Shown here: positions 36,714 to 45,848 of the stretch, one piece after another
Numbering within the stretch: the first letter of the stretch is position 1
Layout of the letters: each line of letters opens with the position of its first letter
Assembly (NCBI GenBank): GCA_002372775.1
Contig: DFIJ01000059.1
Coordinates: forward strand, 1 to 51,944
Direction of reading: 5' to 3'
DNA from: Christensenella sp. UBA3700
GTDB lineage: Bacteria > Bacillota > Clostridia > Christensenellales > UBA3700
Length of the DNA: 51,944 nt
The notes under the pieces: model-generated
What the model was told of the DNA's origin: nothing
Databases searched by the model: none
Seen by the model: the letters and a program-made list of their open reading frames with translations, nothing else
Made by a program: the position numbers and the translations under genes

Positions 36714-38351
36714 ATGAAAATAATTGATAACGCCAAACTCGTTGAGATGTTTAAGGGCGGATATAAGAATCTTAAAGCTAATAAAGCGTATGTTGATTCA
36801 CTAAATGTATTCCCAGTACCAGATGGAGACACTGGTTCTAATATGACACTTACAATGGCTTCAGCTATTAAAGAGATTGAAGCTGTTACTTCAGATGATA
36901 GATCAGATATTTTAACTGCTTATGCAAGAGGTGCATTAAGAGGTGCTAGAGGTAACTCTGGTGTTATCTTATCCCAAATTGTTAAGGGTATTTCCACAGT
37001 ATTAAATGACGAAGTAGATATTAACACAAAGACTTTATCTAAAGCCTTCTTAAATGCTAGAGAAATTGCCTATAACGCAGTTACAAAGCCAAAGGAAGGT
37101 ACAGTTCTTACTGTTATCAGATACATGGCTGAACAAGCTCCTGGCATTGCTAATAAGACAAGTTCAGTAGAAACATTCTTTGAACAAATTATTAAGCAAG
37201 GTGATATCATCCTTCAAAAGACTCCAGATATGCTTCCTGTTCTAAAGCAAGCAGGTGTAGTAGATGCCGGTGGTCGTGGTCTTCTATATGTTGTTGAAGG
37301 TTGGTTAAAAGCATTAAAGGGAGAAGAGATTCCTGAAGAAGAAGCAACGGTAAGCGTTGAAGCTCCAAGTTTAGATGCTTTCGGTACATCTAGAGATGAT
37401 GCTAACGATTATAACAATATTACATTCCAATATTGTACAGAATTCTTCGTTACACACTTAAAGAAGCATGTAACAGAAGAAGATATTGAAAAATTAAGAG
37501 AGAAATTAATGACTATCGGTGATTGTGTTATTGCAATCGGCGATATCAACTTTATAAAAGTTCATGTTCATACAAATCAACCAAACAAGGCTTTATACTG
37601 GGCTTTACAACTTGGTGAATTAGACAAGGTAAAGATTGAGAACATGATGGAACAACATCGTGAAATCATGGCTAAGAAAGAAGCTTCTAAGAAGAAGATT
37701 GGTATGATTGCTGTATGTGCAGGTGAAGGTTTAACTGCAATCTTCAAAGATCTAAAAGTAGATGAGATCATTGAAGGTGGTCAAACAATGAACCCAAGTA
37801 TTGAAGATATTACAAATGCTATTGATAAGGTAAATGCTGAATCAGTAATTATATTACCAAATAATAGTAATATTATAATGGCTGCAGAAAATGCTGCTCA
37901 ACTTGTATCAGATAAGAAGATTTTTGTTGTCCCAACAAAAGAAGCTCCACAAGGAATCAAAGCTGCATTCGCATTCGATGCTGAATTAAGTGCTGAAGAG
38001 AATGTTTCAAACATGAGAGATTCATTTGCTGAAGTTAAGTGTGGTCAAGTTACAACAGCTGTTAGAAATACATCAATGGATGGTTTCGATATTTCAGAAG
38101 GAGATATCATTGGTCTTGATGGAAAGAAGATTGTTGCAAAGGGTAAGACTCCAGAAGATGTAGTTAAGGATGTAACAAAGAATCTAACAGATAAGTTCTC
38201 AGAAGTTATTACATTATATTATGGTTCAGATGTAAAGAAGGAAGATGCTGAAGCATTATGCGAAGCTATCCAAGACGAGTATGATGATTATGATGTAATC
38301 TTATACTATGGCGGTCAACCTCACTATCAATATTTACTTTCAGTTGAATAA
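36714..38351 (+). CDS. fakA: DhaL-domain fatty-acid kinase A-like protein (YloV)
   Basis: The 545-aa protein has an N-terminal DhaL nucleotide-binding domain (residues about 8-200: LNVFPVPDGDTGSNMTLTM, ARGALRGARGNSGVILSQI, VDAGGRGLLYVVEG). It also has the middle FITH-like segment (FQYCTEFFV) and a C-terminal DegV-like domain (about 320-545; VIILPNNSNIIMAAENAA). In staphylococci FakA phosphorylates fatty acids held by FakB (DegV) proteins; no fakB is in the window. It is co-transcribed with the Asp23 gene (9-nt gap) and recG. Confidence 0.88.
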   Translation: MKIIDNAKLVEMFKGGYKNLKANKAYVDSLNVFPVPDGDTGSNMTLTMASAIKEIEAVTSDDRSDILTAYARGALRGARGNSGVILSQIVKGISTVLNDEVDINTKTLSKAFLNAREIAYNAVTKPKEGTVLTVIRYMAEQAPGIANKTSSVETFFEQIIKQGDIILQKTPDMLPVLKQAGVVDAGGRGLLYVVEGWLKALKGEEIPEEEATVSVEAPSLDAFGTSRDDANDYNNITFQYCTEFFVTHLKKHVTEEDIEKLREKLMTIGDCVIAIGDINFIKVHVHTNQPNKALYWALQLGELDKVKIENMMEQHREIMAKKEASKKKIGMIAVCAGEGLTAIFKDLKVDEIIEGGQTMNPSIEDITNAIDKVNAESVIILPNNSNIIMAAENAAQLVSDKKIFVVPTKEAPQGIKAAFAFDAELSAEENVSNMRDSFAEVKCGQVTTAVRNTSMDGFDISEGDIIGLDGKKIVAKGKTPEDVVKDVTKNLTDKFSEVITLYYGSDVKKEDAEALCEAIQDEYDDYDVILYYGGQPHYQYLLSVE

Positions 38352-38372
38352 TAAAAAACCATAAGGTATAAA

Positions 38373-40361
38373 ATGCAATTAAAAAATATTAAAGGGGTCG
38401 GTGATAAGACCCTTTTTAAATTAGAAAAATTGGGAATCAAATCTATAGACGATTTGGTTCGCTTTATGCCGAAATTTTATTGGGATATGACAAAGGAAGG
38501 AGACCTTCTTGAGTGTGATCATGGAGATTATATTTTACTTCGTGGAACAGTAATTAAGAAGAATAAACCTGTGTCTTTAAGGCGTGGTTTTTCATTGTTT
38601 AAAGCAACGCTTTTAACTCAAGGGAAAAAAGTCCAATTAGCATGGTATAATACACCATATATTACTGGTCAGATTGATGTAGATGAAGAGTATCTGTTTT
38701 GGGGTAAAATCTCTACAAAAGATGGCTATGTTTTAAATAACCCAAGTTTTGAAAAAGCCGAAGATAACAAGCGTTTACAAGGAATCGTGCCTATATATCC
38801 ACTAAAAGGACAGGTAGGACAACAACAGTTTAGAAACTTCCTAAGATATGCTCTTGATAATTGTGATTTTTCAACACCTACAAATAAGTATACTGTAATG
38901 TCACTAAAAGAGGGGTTTGAAAAGATTCATTTCCCAATAGATATGGATGATATGAGAGTTGGTAAAACAAGGTATAATCTTGAAGACCTAATCATACAGT
39001 ATATTGCATACAGAGCAAACAAGGATGTAGCTGATGATAACAAGGTAAGATTATATGGACAATCTAGAATGGTTATAGCCGATGTTGTTAAGTCACTTCC
39101 TTATGAATTATCTCCATCACAAAAGGTTGCTATAAAAGAAATTCTTGACGATCTAAAGAGTGAAAAGAGAACAAATAGAATGCTTCTTGGTGATGTTGGA
39201 TCTGGTAAAACCGTTGTTGCTTTACTTTGTGCAATGTTTGCAATTAGAAATGGATATCAGGTTGCATTTATGGTTCCGACTGAAATTCTTGCAAAGCAAC
39301 ATTATAAAACAGCAATGACTCTACTTAATGGAAAAGCAAACATTGCTTTATTAACAGGTACAACTAAAGCTGCTGAGAGAAAACCAATTTTAAATGGTCT
39401 TAAAAATGGTTCTATAGATATTGTTATTGGAACTCATGCTGTATTAAATGATTCTGTAGAATTTAAGAATCTATCTTTTATCATAATTGATGAGTTACAT
39501 AGATTTGGTGTAAAGCAAAAAGGTACGCTTGAAGAGAAGGCGCGAGCTTGTGACGTTTTGTCCATGTCTGCAACTCCAATTCCAAGAGCCATTGCTTTAA
39601 CAATTTATGGAGACTTAGCTATATCTAATCTAAAGCCAAGAGAAGGAACTTCTAAGATATCAACATTTATTATGGGTGATGAGAAATTAGAAGGCCTTTA
39701 TAAGTTTATAAAAGAAAGAGTTGCTGAAGGCGAACAAGCGTATATTGTATGTCCTTTGGTTTTAGATAGTGAAGGTCTAGAAGTATATTCAGCTAAACTT
39801 CTTTATAAAGAAGTTATAAATGGACCTCTAAGTGACGTTAATGTTGGTCTAATTTATGGTTCAATGAAAGAAAAAGATAAGAATGATGTTATGCATGCAT
39901 TCTATAACCATGAGCTTGATGTTTTAATTGCTACATCTGTAATAGAAGTAGGTATAGATTCTCAATATGCATCCATTATGGCGGTATTAAATGCTGAGCG
40001 TTTTGGTCTTGCAACTTTACATCAATTAAGAGGAAGAATTGGAAGAAAGGCTGGATTAAAATCTTACTGTTTCTTACATACTTCTAAAGATATGGAAAAT
40101 GAAAGATTAAATGCTTTAAAGAAGTTTAAAGATGGTGATGATATTGCCGAATTTGATGCCTCTATTAGAGGATATGGAGATTTCCTTGGAACAAATCAAA
40201 GTGGTGGTTCATTTAAGGGCGATGCTGTCATAACAAAGCAAGTTATTCAAGAAAGTAAGGATATAGCAGATAAGCTTTTATCAGATAAAGATTTTGATCC
40301 ATCTAAGTTAGTAAATTTAGAAGAATATTTAAATAAATTACAACAAATCAGCTTAAACTAA
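38373..40361 (+). CDS. recG: ATP-dependent DNA helicase RecG
   Basis: Remodels stalled forks and Holliday junctions. The 662-aa protein has an OB/wedge domain (about 1-150), RMLLGDVGSGKTVVALLCAM (Walker A), FMVPTEILAKQHY, IIIDELHRFGVKQ (motif II), MSATPIPRAIALTIYGD, ATSVIEVGID and QLRGRIGRKAGLKSYC. The motif II box reads DELH where RecG usually has DEQH; this is visible in the sequence and may be a lineage variant. AAGGT precedes the ATG. Confidence 0.96.
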   Translation: MQLKNIKGVGDKTLFKLEKLGIKSIDDLVRFMPKFYWDMTKEGDLLECDHGDYILLRGTVIKKNKPVSLRRGFSLFKATLLTQGKKVQLAWYNTPYITGQIDVDEEYLFWGKISTKDGYVLNNPSFEKAEDNKRLQGIVPIYPLKGQVGQQQFRNFLRYALDNCDFSTPTNKYTVMSLKEGFEKIHFPIDMDDMRVGKTRYNLEDLIIQYIAYRANKDVADDNKVRLYGQSRMVIADVVKSLPYELSPSQKVAIKEILDDLKSEKRTNRMLLGDVGSGKTVVALLCAMFAIRNGYQVAFMVPTEILAKQHYKTAMTLLNGKANIALLTGTTKAAERKPILNGLKNGSIDIVIGTHAVLNDSVEFKNLSFIIIDELHRFGVKQKGTLEEKARACDVLSMSATPIPRAIALTIYGDLAISNLKPREGTSKISTFIMGDEKLEGLYKFIKERVAEGEQAYIVCPLVLDSEGLEVYSAKLLYKEVINGPLSDVNVGLIYGSMKEKDKNDVMHAFYNHELDVLIATSVIEVGIDSQYASIMAVLNAERFGLATLHQLRGRIGRKAGLKSYCFLHTSKDMENERLNALKKFKDGDDIAEFDASIRGYGDFLGTNQSGGSFKGDAVITKQVIQESKDIADKLLSDKDFDPSKLVNLEEYLNKLQQISLN

Positions 40362-40366
40362 TATAG

Positions 40367-40372
40367 TATAAT
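40367..40372 (+). promoter_or_regulatory. -10 box of uvrC, 6 nt from the ATG
   Basis: TATAAT at 40367-40372, then six bases, then the ATG at 40379. The predicted start site is at the ATG. The box lies in the 17-nt gap after recG, with no ribosome site, so a leaderless uvrC mRNA is likely. No clear -35 is seen. Confidence 0.5.
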
Positions 40373-40378
40373 TAAACT

Positions 40379-42205
40379 ATGAATGAATTGATTGAACAAA
40401 GGTTAAAGGATTTACCATCTAATAGTGGTGTATACATTATGAAGTCCAAAGAGGGCCAGATTTTGTATATTGGTAAAGCTCGTAATTTAACTAAACGTGT
40501 TCATCAGTATTTTGGAAATAAAGCAAATAGAACAGAGAAGGTTTTGAAACTTGTTTCAAAGGTTCATGATTTTGAATATATTATTACATCAAATGAAGTA
40601 GAAGCTTTAGTACTTGAAAATAATCTTATTAAGAAGCATAAACCACCTTACAATATTCTATTAAAAGATGATAAGAATTATCCATTCATAAAGATTAATA
40701 CAAAGAAAGATTTTCCTAAAGTTGAAGTTGTAAGAAAATTAAAAAACGATGGGGCAAAGTATTTTGGTCCATATATGATAGGTGTTTCGTCAAAAGAAAT
40801 ATTAGATTTAATCCATTCTGCTTTTCCTCTAAGAACTTGTGATTTAGATATGAATCATATTCCAGCGTCTCATAGACCATGCTTGAATTACCATATAAAA
40901 AGATGTTTAGCACCTTGTGCTGGTAAAGTTACAAAAGAGGAATATAACAATATAGTCGATGATGTTGTAGATTTCTTAAATGGTAACGATAAATCAATAG
41001 CAAAGATCCTTACAGATAAAATGATGCAAGCATCATTAGAGGAGAATTTTGAACTTGCTCTAGATTATAAGAAAAAACTAGAAACTCTAGATAAGTTGAT
41101 TAGAAAACAAGTAACAGCACTTCCAAAGGATTTCAATTTAGATATATTTGCGATTGCTTCAAATGGCCTAAATACTGTTGTAAATATTCTATTTGTTAGA
41201 GGTGGTAAACTTCTTGGCTCGGATAAAAGAGTTATTAGTGATTTAAGTCTAACAGACGATATTACTTTATCTAATTTTATTGTTAATTTCTATGACCAAG
41301 TTAAATATATCCCAGATGAAGTAATTACAGAAATTGAGATAGAAGATGCTGATGTTATATCTAAGTATTTGAGTGAAAAGAAAGGAAAGAAGATTAATGT
41401 AGTTACACCACAACAGGGTGTTAGAAAACAACTTGCAAATATGGCCTTATCTAATGCTACGGATTTCCTTGAAAAGTCCTTAAGTACTAAGGAAAGAAAG
41501 GATAACTTAACTGTTGGTGGGGTACTTCAGTTACAAGAATTTTTAAGATTAAAAACATTACCAATTAGAATGGAATGTTACGATATATCTCATGTTCAAG
41601 GAACAGATAAAGTTGCTTCTATGGTTGTAACTATAAATGGTGAACCAATGCGTTCTCATTATAGAAAATTCAAGATTAAAACAGTAGAAGGCAACAATGA
41701 CTTTGCTTCGCTTGCAGAGACATTAAGAAGAAGAATCGCAAGAATGCAAGATCCTGAAGAAAAGGATGAGAGTTTTGCTTCAAGACCTGACTTACTTGTT
41801 ATTGATGGTGGTAAAGGTCAATTGAGCTCAGTTAAGGAAATAATGGAAGAAATGCATTGTGATGTAGAAGTGATTTCTTTGGCAAAGAGGGAAGAAGAAG
41901 TATTTGTTCCATATAAGTCTGAACCATATGTATTACCAAAGAATAGCTATGCATTAAGACTATTACAAAGAATCAGAGACGAAGCGCATAGATTCGCTAT
42001 TACATTCCACAGAAACTTAAGAAAGAAAAGACAAACTCACTCTCAAATTAAAGATATTCCTGGCGTTGGAGAAAAGAGATATAGAATTTTGTTTAACACA
42101 TTTAAAACTGTTGAGAATATAAAGAGTGCAACAATTGATGAGTTGAAGGCTATAGATGGAATCGATGCAAAGACGGCAGAGAATGTGTATTCTTTCTTTC
42201 ATTGA
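40379..42205 (+). CDS. uvrC: Excinuclease ABC subunit C
   Basis: Makes the dual incisions of nucleotide excision repair. The 608-aa protein has the N-terminal GIY-YIG nuclease (SGVYIMKSKEGQILYIGKA), the Cys-containing middle (CLNYHIKRCLAPCAGKV), a UVR motif near residue 205-235, the RNase H-like C-terminal nuclease (IRMECYDISHVQGTDKVASM, PDLLVIDGGKGQLSS) and tandem HhH motifs (DIPGVGEKRYRILFNTF, IDGIDAKTAENVY). Complete. uvrA and uvrB are not in the window. No ribosome site precedes the ATG. Confidence 0.97.
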   Translation: MNELIEQRLKDLPSNSGVYIMKSKEGQILYIGKARNLTKRVHQYFGNKANRTEKVLKLVSKVHDFEYIITSNEVEALVLENNLIKKHKPPYNILLKDDKNYPFIKINTKKDFPKVEVVRKLKNDGAKYFGPYMIGVSSKEILDLIHSAFPLRTCDLDMNHIPASHRPCLNYHIKRCLAPCAGKVTKEEYNNIVDDVVDFLNGNDKSIAKILTDKMMQASLEENFELALDYKKKLETLDKLIRKQVTALPKDFNLDIFAIASNGLNTVVNILFVRGGKLLGSDKRVISDLSLTDDITLSNFIVNFYDQVKYIPDEVITEIEIEDADVISKYLSEKKGKKINVVTPQQGVRKQLANMALSNATDFLEKSLSTKERKDNLTVGGVLQLQEFLRLKTLPIRMECYDISHVQGTDKVASMVVTINGEPMRSHYRKFKIKTVEGNNDFASLAETLRRRIARMQDPEEKDESFASRPDLLVIDGGKGQLSSVKEIMEEMHCDVEVISLAKREEEVFVPYKSEPYVLPKNSYALRLLQRIRDEAHRFAITFHRNLRKKRQTHSQIKDIPGVGEKRYRILFNTFKTVENIKSATIDELKAIDGIDAKTAENVYSFFH

Positions 42206-42234
42206 CATTAAGTGAATAATGTTTTAACATTATT
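42202..42234 (+). promoter_or_regulatory. Promoter with overlapping dyad for the HAD-hprK operon
   Basis: TTGACA (42202-42207) overlaps the uvrC stop; 17-bp spacer; TAACAT (42225-42230); ATG 10 nt after the -10. AATAATGTT-TT-AACATTATT (42215-42234) is an inverted repeat with 9-bp arms covering the -10, an operator-like position. There is no T run, so it is not a typical terminator. Confidence 0.6.
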
Positions 42235-42239
42235 GTTGT

Positions 42240-43073
42240 ATGAAATATAAGGCAATTTTTTCAGATTTCGATGGAACTTTACTAAGCGACGATTTTACAG
42301 TATCAAAAAAGAATATTGAAGCTTTAAATGAATATGTAGATAAAGGCGGTAAGTTTTTTATATCGACAGGTAGATTGTTCCAATCTATCTATCCTCATTT
42401 AGTTGAGTTAGGAGTGCCAAGTGATATGATTATCTGCGCTCAAGGTGCAGAGGTTTATGATATCAAGGAAGGGAAGAAACTTTTGCTTCAAGAAACTATT
42501 CCTCTAGAGACTCTAAAAAAGATTGCTAGATTCTTAGAATCTCAATATGAAGTTGATGAGAATTTATTGCCTCTTATGTATGTCAATGATGAAGTATATT
42601 TCGTTAATAGAAATGAAAATTGGAGAAAGAAATTCTGTGAACTTCTTGGCGTAAAAGAGTATGTTATGCCTAAGACTTTAGATGATTTTGCTATAGCGAA
42701 TAATGTATTACCAACTAAGGTGAATGTTATGATGACTCCAGAAAAAAGAGAATCATTTTTAAAGGCTGCAAAAGAGGTCTTTCCTACAGGTATGGAATTC
42801 TGTTCTTCGCGTGATTTCTTAGTAGAAATAATGCCATCTGGTGTGGATAAAGGTACAGCTGTTAAGTATGTTGTAGACCAATATGGATGGAAAATGGACG
42901 AAGTTATTTGCGTTGGAGACTCAGATAATGATATAAAGATGGTAGAGAAATATTACGGCGTAGCCGTGGAGAATGCATCCGACTCTATAAAGAAGGTTGC
43001 AAAATACATATCTTCATCATGTAATGATGATGCATTATATGATGTAGTACACAAGTTGTGTTTAGGGGAATAA
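42240..43073 (+). CDS. HAD superfamily Cof-type sugar-phosphate/nucleotide phosphatase
   Basis: The 277-aa protein has HAD motif I FSDFDGTLLSDD (nucleophile and acid/base Asp), motif II FISTGRLFQS, a C2B-type cap in the middle, and the final motif GDSDNDIKMVEKYYGVAVENA. MPSGVDKGTAVKYVVDQ is the usual Cof-family segment. The substrate cannot be told from sequence; such enzymes act on sugar phosphates or FMN. It lies directly upstream of hprK (3-nt gap), which hints at a link to carbon metabolism but does not prove one. Confidence 0.9.
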   Translation: MKYKAIFSDFDGTLLSDDFTVSKKNIEALNEYVDKGGKFFISTGRLFQSIYPHLVELGVPSDMIICAQGAEVYDIKEGKKLLLQETIPLETLKKIARFLESQYEVDENLLPLMYVNDEVYFVNRNENWRKKFCELLGVKEYVMPKTLDDFAIANNVLPTKVNVMMTPEKRESFLKAAKEVFPTGMEFCSSRDFLVEIMPSGVDKGTAVKYVVDQYGWKMDEVICVGDSDNDIKMVEKYYGVAVENASDSIKKVAKYISSSCNDDALYDVVHKLCLGE

Positions 43074-43076
43074 TAT

Positions 43077-44009
43077 ATGTTAAAGTTTGAGGACGTAGAG
43101 CCAGTAAATGTTACAATTGAAGAATTCATGGACAGATGTAAGTTACAACTTATATCTGGAGACAAGAGTGAAACAATTGCTTTTAGTTCTGTATTAATTA
43201 ATAGACCGGGTTTATTCTTAGCTGGATTTAAAGATTATTTTGGATATTCTAGAATTCAACTTATTGGTAATGCGGAACACTATTATCTACAAACATTAAC
43301 TGACGAAGCTAAAAAAGATATATTTGAAAGTTTATGTGAGCAAAAGATTCCATGCTTGATTTATTCAAGAGGAATCATTCCATCACAAATAGAGCTTGAG
43401 GCAGCAAAGAAGAATAATATTCCAATCTTTGGTTCAGCAAGCACAACTACATATTTATCGAACTTAATTGCTAACTACCTAGAAGAAATTCTAGCACCAA
43501 TGACAACAATTCATGGCACATTACTAGATGTTGCCGGTGTAGGTGTGTTGATTACTGGAGTATCTGGTATGGGTAAATCAGAAGCCGCTCTTGAACTTGT
43601 TCAAAGAGGCCATAGATTAATCTCCGACGATATTGTTGTAGTTAAGAGAATAGGTGATAAGGTTATAGGATCTGCACCAGCTAAGACAAAGTATTTAATG
43701 GAAGTTAGAGGTCTTGGTATTATCGACGTTGCTGCGATGTATGGTTCAGGTTCCGTTTTAAACGAAGACGAAATAATGATGATTTGCGCATTACAAAGTC
43801 AAAGTAATGCAATAAACGCGGACAGACTTGGTAGTAAGATTGACAATCAATCAATTCTAGATTTAGATGTACCAAGATTTGATATCCCAGTTCTTGCTGG
43901 TAGATCAATTGCTATTTTAATTGAGGTTGCTGTTAAGAACTTCCGCTTAAAGAATATGGGACATGATGCTTTTAAAACATTAATGGAAAGAACAGGATTA
44001 AAGGAATAA
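43077..44009 (+). CDS. hprK: HPr kinase/phosphorylase
   Basis: Phosphorylates and dephosphorylates Ser46 of HPr (and of Crh in Bacillus) in response to metabolites, controlling carbon catabolite repression. The 310-aa protein has the N-terminal domain, His146 in TIHGTLLDVAGVG, Walker A GVSGMGKSEAA (161-171, Lys167), LISDDIVVVKRI and the signature MEVRGLGIIDVAAMYG. The C-terminal RLKNMGHDAF is complete. AGGGG precedes the ATG. An HPr-like gene that keeps the Ser but lacks the catalytic His is at 48825-49055. Confidence 0.96.
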   Translation: MLKFEDVEPVNVTIEEFMDRCKLQLISGDKSETIAFSSVLINRPGLFLAGFKDYFGYSRIQLIGNAEHYYLQTLTDEAKKDIFESLCEQKIPCLIYSRGIIPSQIELEAAKKNNIPIFGSASTTTYLSNLIANYLEEILAPMTTIHGTLLDVAGVGVLITGVSGMGKSEAALELVQRGHRLISDDIVVVKRIGDKVIGSAPAKTKYLMEVRGLGIIDVAAMYGSGSVLNEDEIMMICALQSQSNAINADRLGSKIDNQSILDLDVPRFDIPVLAGRSIAILIEVAVKNFRLKNMGHDAFKTLMERTGLKE

Positions 44010-44011
44010 TC

Positions 44012-44194
44012 ATGAACAATTGGGAATTAATGAAACTTGCAGAAAAGTATGATGAGGATGTAGAAGCCATTTACGAAGAAGAAAATGACGTAGATGCTGC
44101 TATAAGAAAATCAGAAACTAAAGCTGAAAAGTTTAAAAGAGAGTATAAAGAATTTTACACTGATATAAAACTATCTATAAAGGAAGACTGGTAA
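44012..44194 (+). CDS. Small charged protein of unknown function
   Basis: The 60-aa protein is rich in Glu, Lys and Asp (EKYDEDVEAIYEEENDVDAA, KAEKFKREYKEFY) and probably helical. It has no membrane segment or known motif. It starts 3 nt after hprK, and its stop overlaps the next start by 1 nt (TAATG), so it is clearly part of the operon and likely translated. I do not recognise the family. Confidence 0.65.
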   Translation: MNNWELMKLAEKYDEDVEAIYEEENDVDAAIRKSETKAEKFKREYKEFYTDIKLSIKEDW

Positions 44195-45021
44195 TGGCAG
44201 ATTTAAACATAAATTGGTACTTTTTCTCTATACCAATAGGAGTAATTTTAATAGGACTATTAGCCTATGGCGTAGTAAAACTAAGAACAAATAGAGCACT
44301 TGCTGAAAAGATTTGTTACTATTTATCATGGACTGTACTTATTTATAAAACATTCCATTACATCATTTATTGTACTGTTTTGGCACATCCTTGGAATCAA
44401 CAAATTCCATGTGAAATCAGCCAAATTACATTCTTCTTATGTCCAATAGCATATTTATCTCAAAATAAATATGTAAGAGATGCAGGAGCCTTTATGGGTA
44501 TCTTTGCTGGTGCTGTTCAAGTATTTGCATCAACAGTAGCTCCATTTAGCTTTGCTAATAGCGGTACTTTAGTAGTATTCTCGTTCTTAGAATCTACTTT
44601 AATGCATTACTTTGTATTAGTAATTGGTTTATTAGAAATAACTTGTATCTACAAGTTAAAAGTAAAAAATGGTTGGACAGTTTATTTTGCTTTATTACTA
44701 ATTTTATTATGGGGTGTATTAGCTTCATTTACATGGAGATTCGGAACAGATGCTGGATATCCAAATGAACCTGCAAATATTGGTTTCGTACAAAGATGCG
44801 TATTACCAGCAGTGATTACAGATCATGCTCCATGGTTATTAGAAGGACACTTGTTTATCATCCCATACTTAATGGTATTCTTTGTATTTACTGCTGCTGT
44901 ATATCTTGTAAGTCATCTTGCATTTAGAAATAGAGAAGAGCAAGAAAAGAGTATATACGGTATGGGCTGGAGAGAAATGCATAAGTTCTTAAATGCAAAA
45001 TCTAATGGTAATAATCAATAG
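44194..45021 (+). CDS. Multi-pass membrane protein, YwaF/TMEM164-like
   Basis: The 275-aa integral membrane protein has about six to seven hydrophobic helices. The conserved-looking core is the PCEISQITFFLCPIAYLSQN segment, GIFAGAVQVFASTVAP and ESTLMHYFVLVIGLLEI. The Glu/Cys/His in the second helix region and the His before the fifth match the general pattern of YwaF-type proteins (charged residue, Pro pair, then His), but the match is from memory. Function unknown. It is the last gene of the HAD-hprK operon, followed by a strong terminator. Confidence 0.55.
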   Translation: MADLNINWYFFSIPIGVILIGLLAYGVVKLRTNRALAEKICYYLSWTVLIYKTFHYIIYCTVLAHPWNQQIPCEISQITFFLCPIAYLSQNKYVRDAGAFMGIFAGAVQVFASTVAPFSFANSGTLVVFSFLESTLMHYFVLVIGLLEITCIYKLKVKNGWTVYFALLLILLWGVLASFTWRFGTDAGYPNEPANIGFVQRCVLPAVITDHAPWLLEGHLFIIPYLMVFFVFTAAVYLVSHLAFRNREEQEKSIYGMGWREMHKFLNAKSNGNNQ

Positions 45022-45039
45022 ATTTTTTAAATACGATAT

Positions 45040-45080
45040 TTAACATGATTTCAACACAATTGAAATCATGTTAATTTTTT
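45040..45080 (+). terminator. Strong terminator after the hprK operon
   Basis: A perfect 15-bp stem: the left arm 45040-45054 begins TTAACATGATT, the right arm is 45060-45074, the loop is CACAA, and six T follow. Confidence 0.93.
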
Positions 45081-45098
45081 AGTAAATAAATGAATCTG

Positions 45099-45126
45099 TT
45101 GACAACAAGATAATATGGTTTATAAT
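45099..45126 (+). promoter_or_regulatory. Consensus-like promoter at the start of the accessory region
   Basis: TTGACA (45099-45104), 16-bp spacer, TATAAT (45121-45126). The start site is predicted near 45133, about 280 nt upstream of the next clear gene. A 28-codon hydrophobic ORF begins at 45132, but the stretch looks like a decayed gene. Confidence 0.55.
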
Positions 45127-45345
45127 TATTTATGGTAATTGTCGTTTTGATGATTATTAAAAAGATTTCCATATTCATATGGGTTCTAATGCTAGAAGAG
45201 GGGCAAGAATTAGTTTGATAGATAAAATTTATTTAATTCATTATTTAATTCCAGTTTCAAGAATGATAAATATAGCGTTGTTTTTGGCAATTCGTCTATA
45301 GGATTGTTTTTACGAATAATATCAGGAGTTGTAATTGTATGATGC
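45110..45345 (+). pseudogene. Probable remnant of a hexapeptide-repeat acyltransferase
   Basis: This 377-bp gap (45022-45398) holds no intact gene. One frame reads YGNCRFDDY, a TAA at 45158, then HIHMGSNARRGARISLID. A second frame from 45274 reads SVVFGNSSIGLFLRIISGVV, then TGA. The spacing of G-N-x, I-G-S-N and I-G-x repeats recalls the left-handed beta-helix of WbbJ-type sugar O-acyltransferases. At least one stop and one frameshift would be needed to explain it. The remainder to 45398 is AT-rich without signals. The match is by eye only; an alternative is a real 28-aa small protein at 45132-45218 read from the adjacent promoter. Confidence 0.3.
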
Positions 45346-45413
45346 GAATAAAGGATTTAAACGGATAATATGGTGAAGAGAAATATATTAAATAGAATTT
45401 GGTAGGTGGTCGA

Positions 45414-45833
45414 ATGGAGAGAGTAAAAAAGAAGTATATAATAATTATCGCTTGTGTTATAGCATTGATAATCAGTGCAGGTAGTATTTTTCACTATATA
45501 GAAAAAAAGAAAGAGATTATTCCAAAAGGTGTTTATTATTTATATGAGGATGGAGAGATTAAGTCAACAGCATATGAATTATGTTGGCGTGTGTATTCTA
45601 ATGTTGAATTTTTATATGATGAATGGTTTGAAATAACTATAAATATTGATGATGATAACCATGTTGTTGGTGAATTCGTGGATGATGGTGTTAGCTTTAA
45701 TTTTATGTACGACAAGAAAACTGGTATTTTAAGTGTTCTTTTACCTAAAGAGGATTATTCCTATTACAAATGCTACAATTGTTTTGAGAATTGTAATTTA
45801 GATTATATGTGGGTGAATTATAAAAAGAAGTAG
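45414..45833 (+). CDS. Small membrane-anchored extracytoplasmic protein of unknown function
   Basis: The 139-aa protein has a short basic N-terminus (MERVKKK), one hydrophobic helix (YIIIIACVIALIISAGSIF) and a domain of about 100 residues outside the cell. It contains KGVYYLYEDGEIKSTAYEL and VGEFVDDGVSFNFMYDKKTG, a small beta-rich layout with two paired Cys (CYNCFENC) near the end. There is no lipobox. A TTG at 45399 extends the frame, but AGGTGG at 45404-45409 fits the ATG at 45414. It ends 15 nt before the Hint-domain protein and is probably co-transcribed with it. Not recognised. Confidence 0.65.
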   Translation: MERVKKKYIIIIACVIALIISAGSIFHYIEKKKEIIPKGVYYLYEDGEIKSTAYELCWRVYSNVEFLYDEWFEITINIDDDNHVVGEFVDDGVSFNFMYDKKTGILSVLLPKEDYSYYKCYNCFENCNLDYMWVNYKKK

Positions 45834-45848
45834 AGGATGGACTGTTAT

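Noticed and set aside
40344..40366. A full -35/-10 promoter for uvrC
   Set aside because: No TTGACA-like hexamer is at 16-18 bp from the -10, so only the -10 box is reported.
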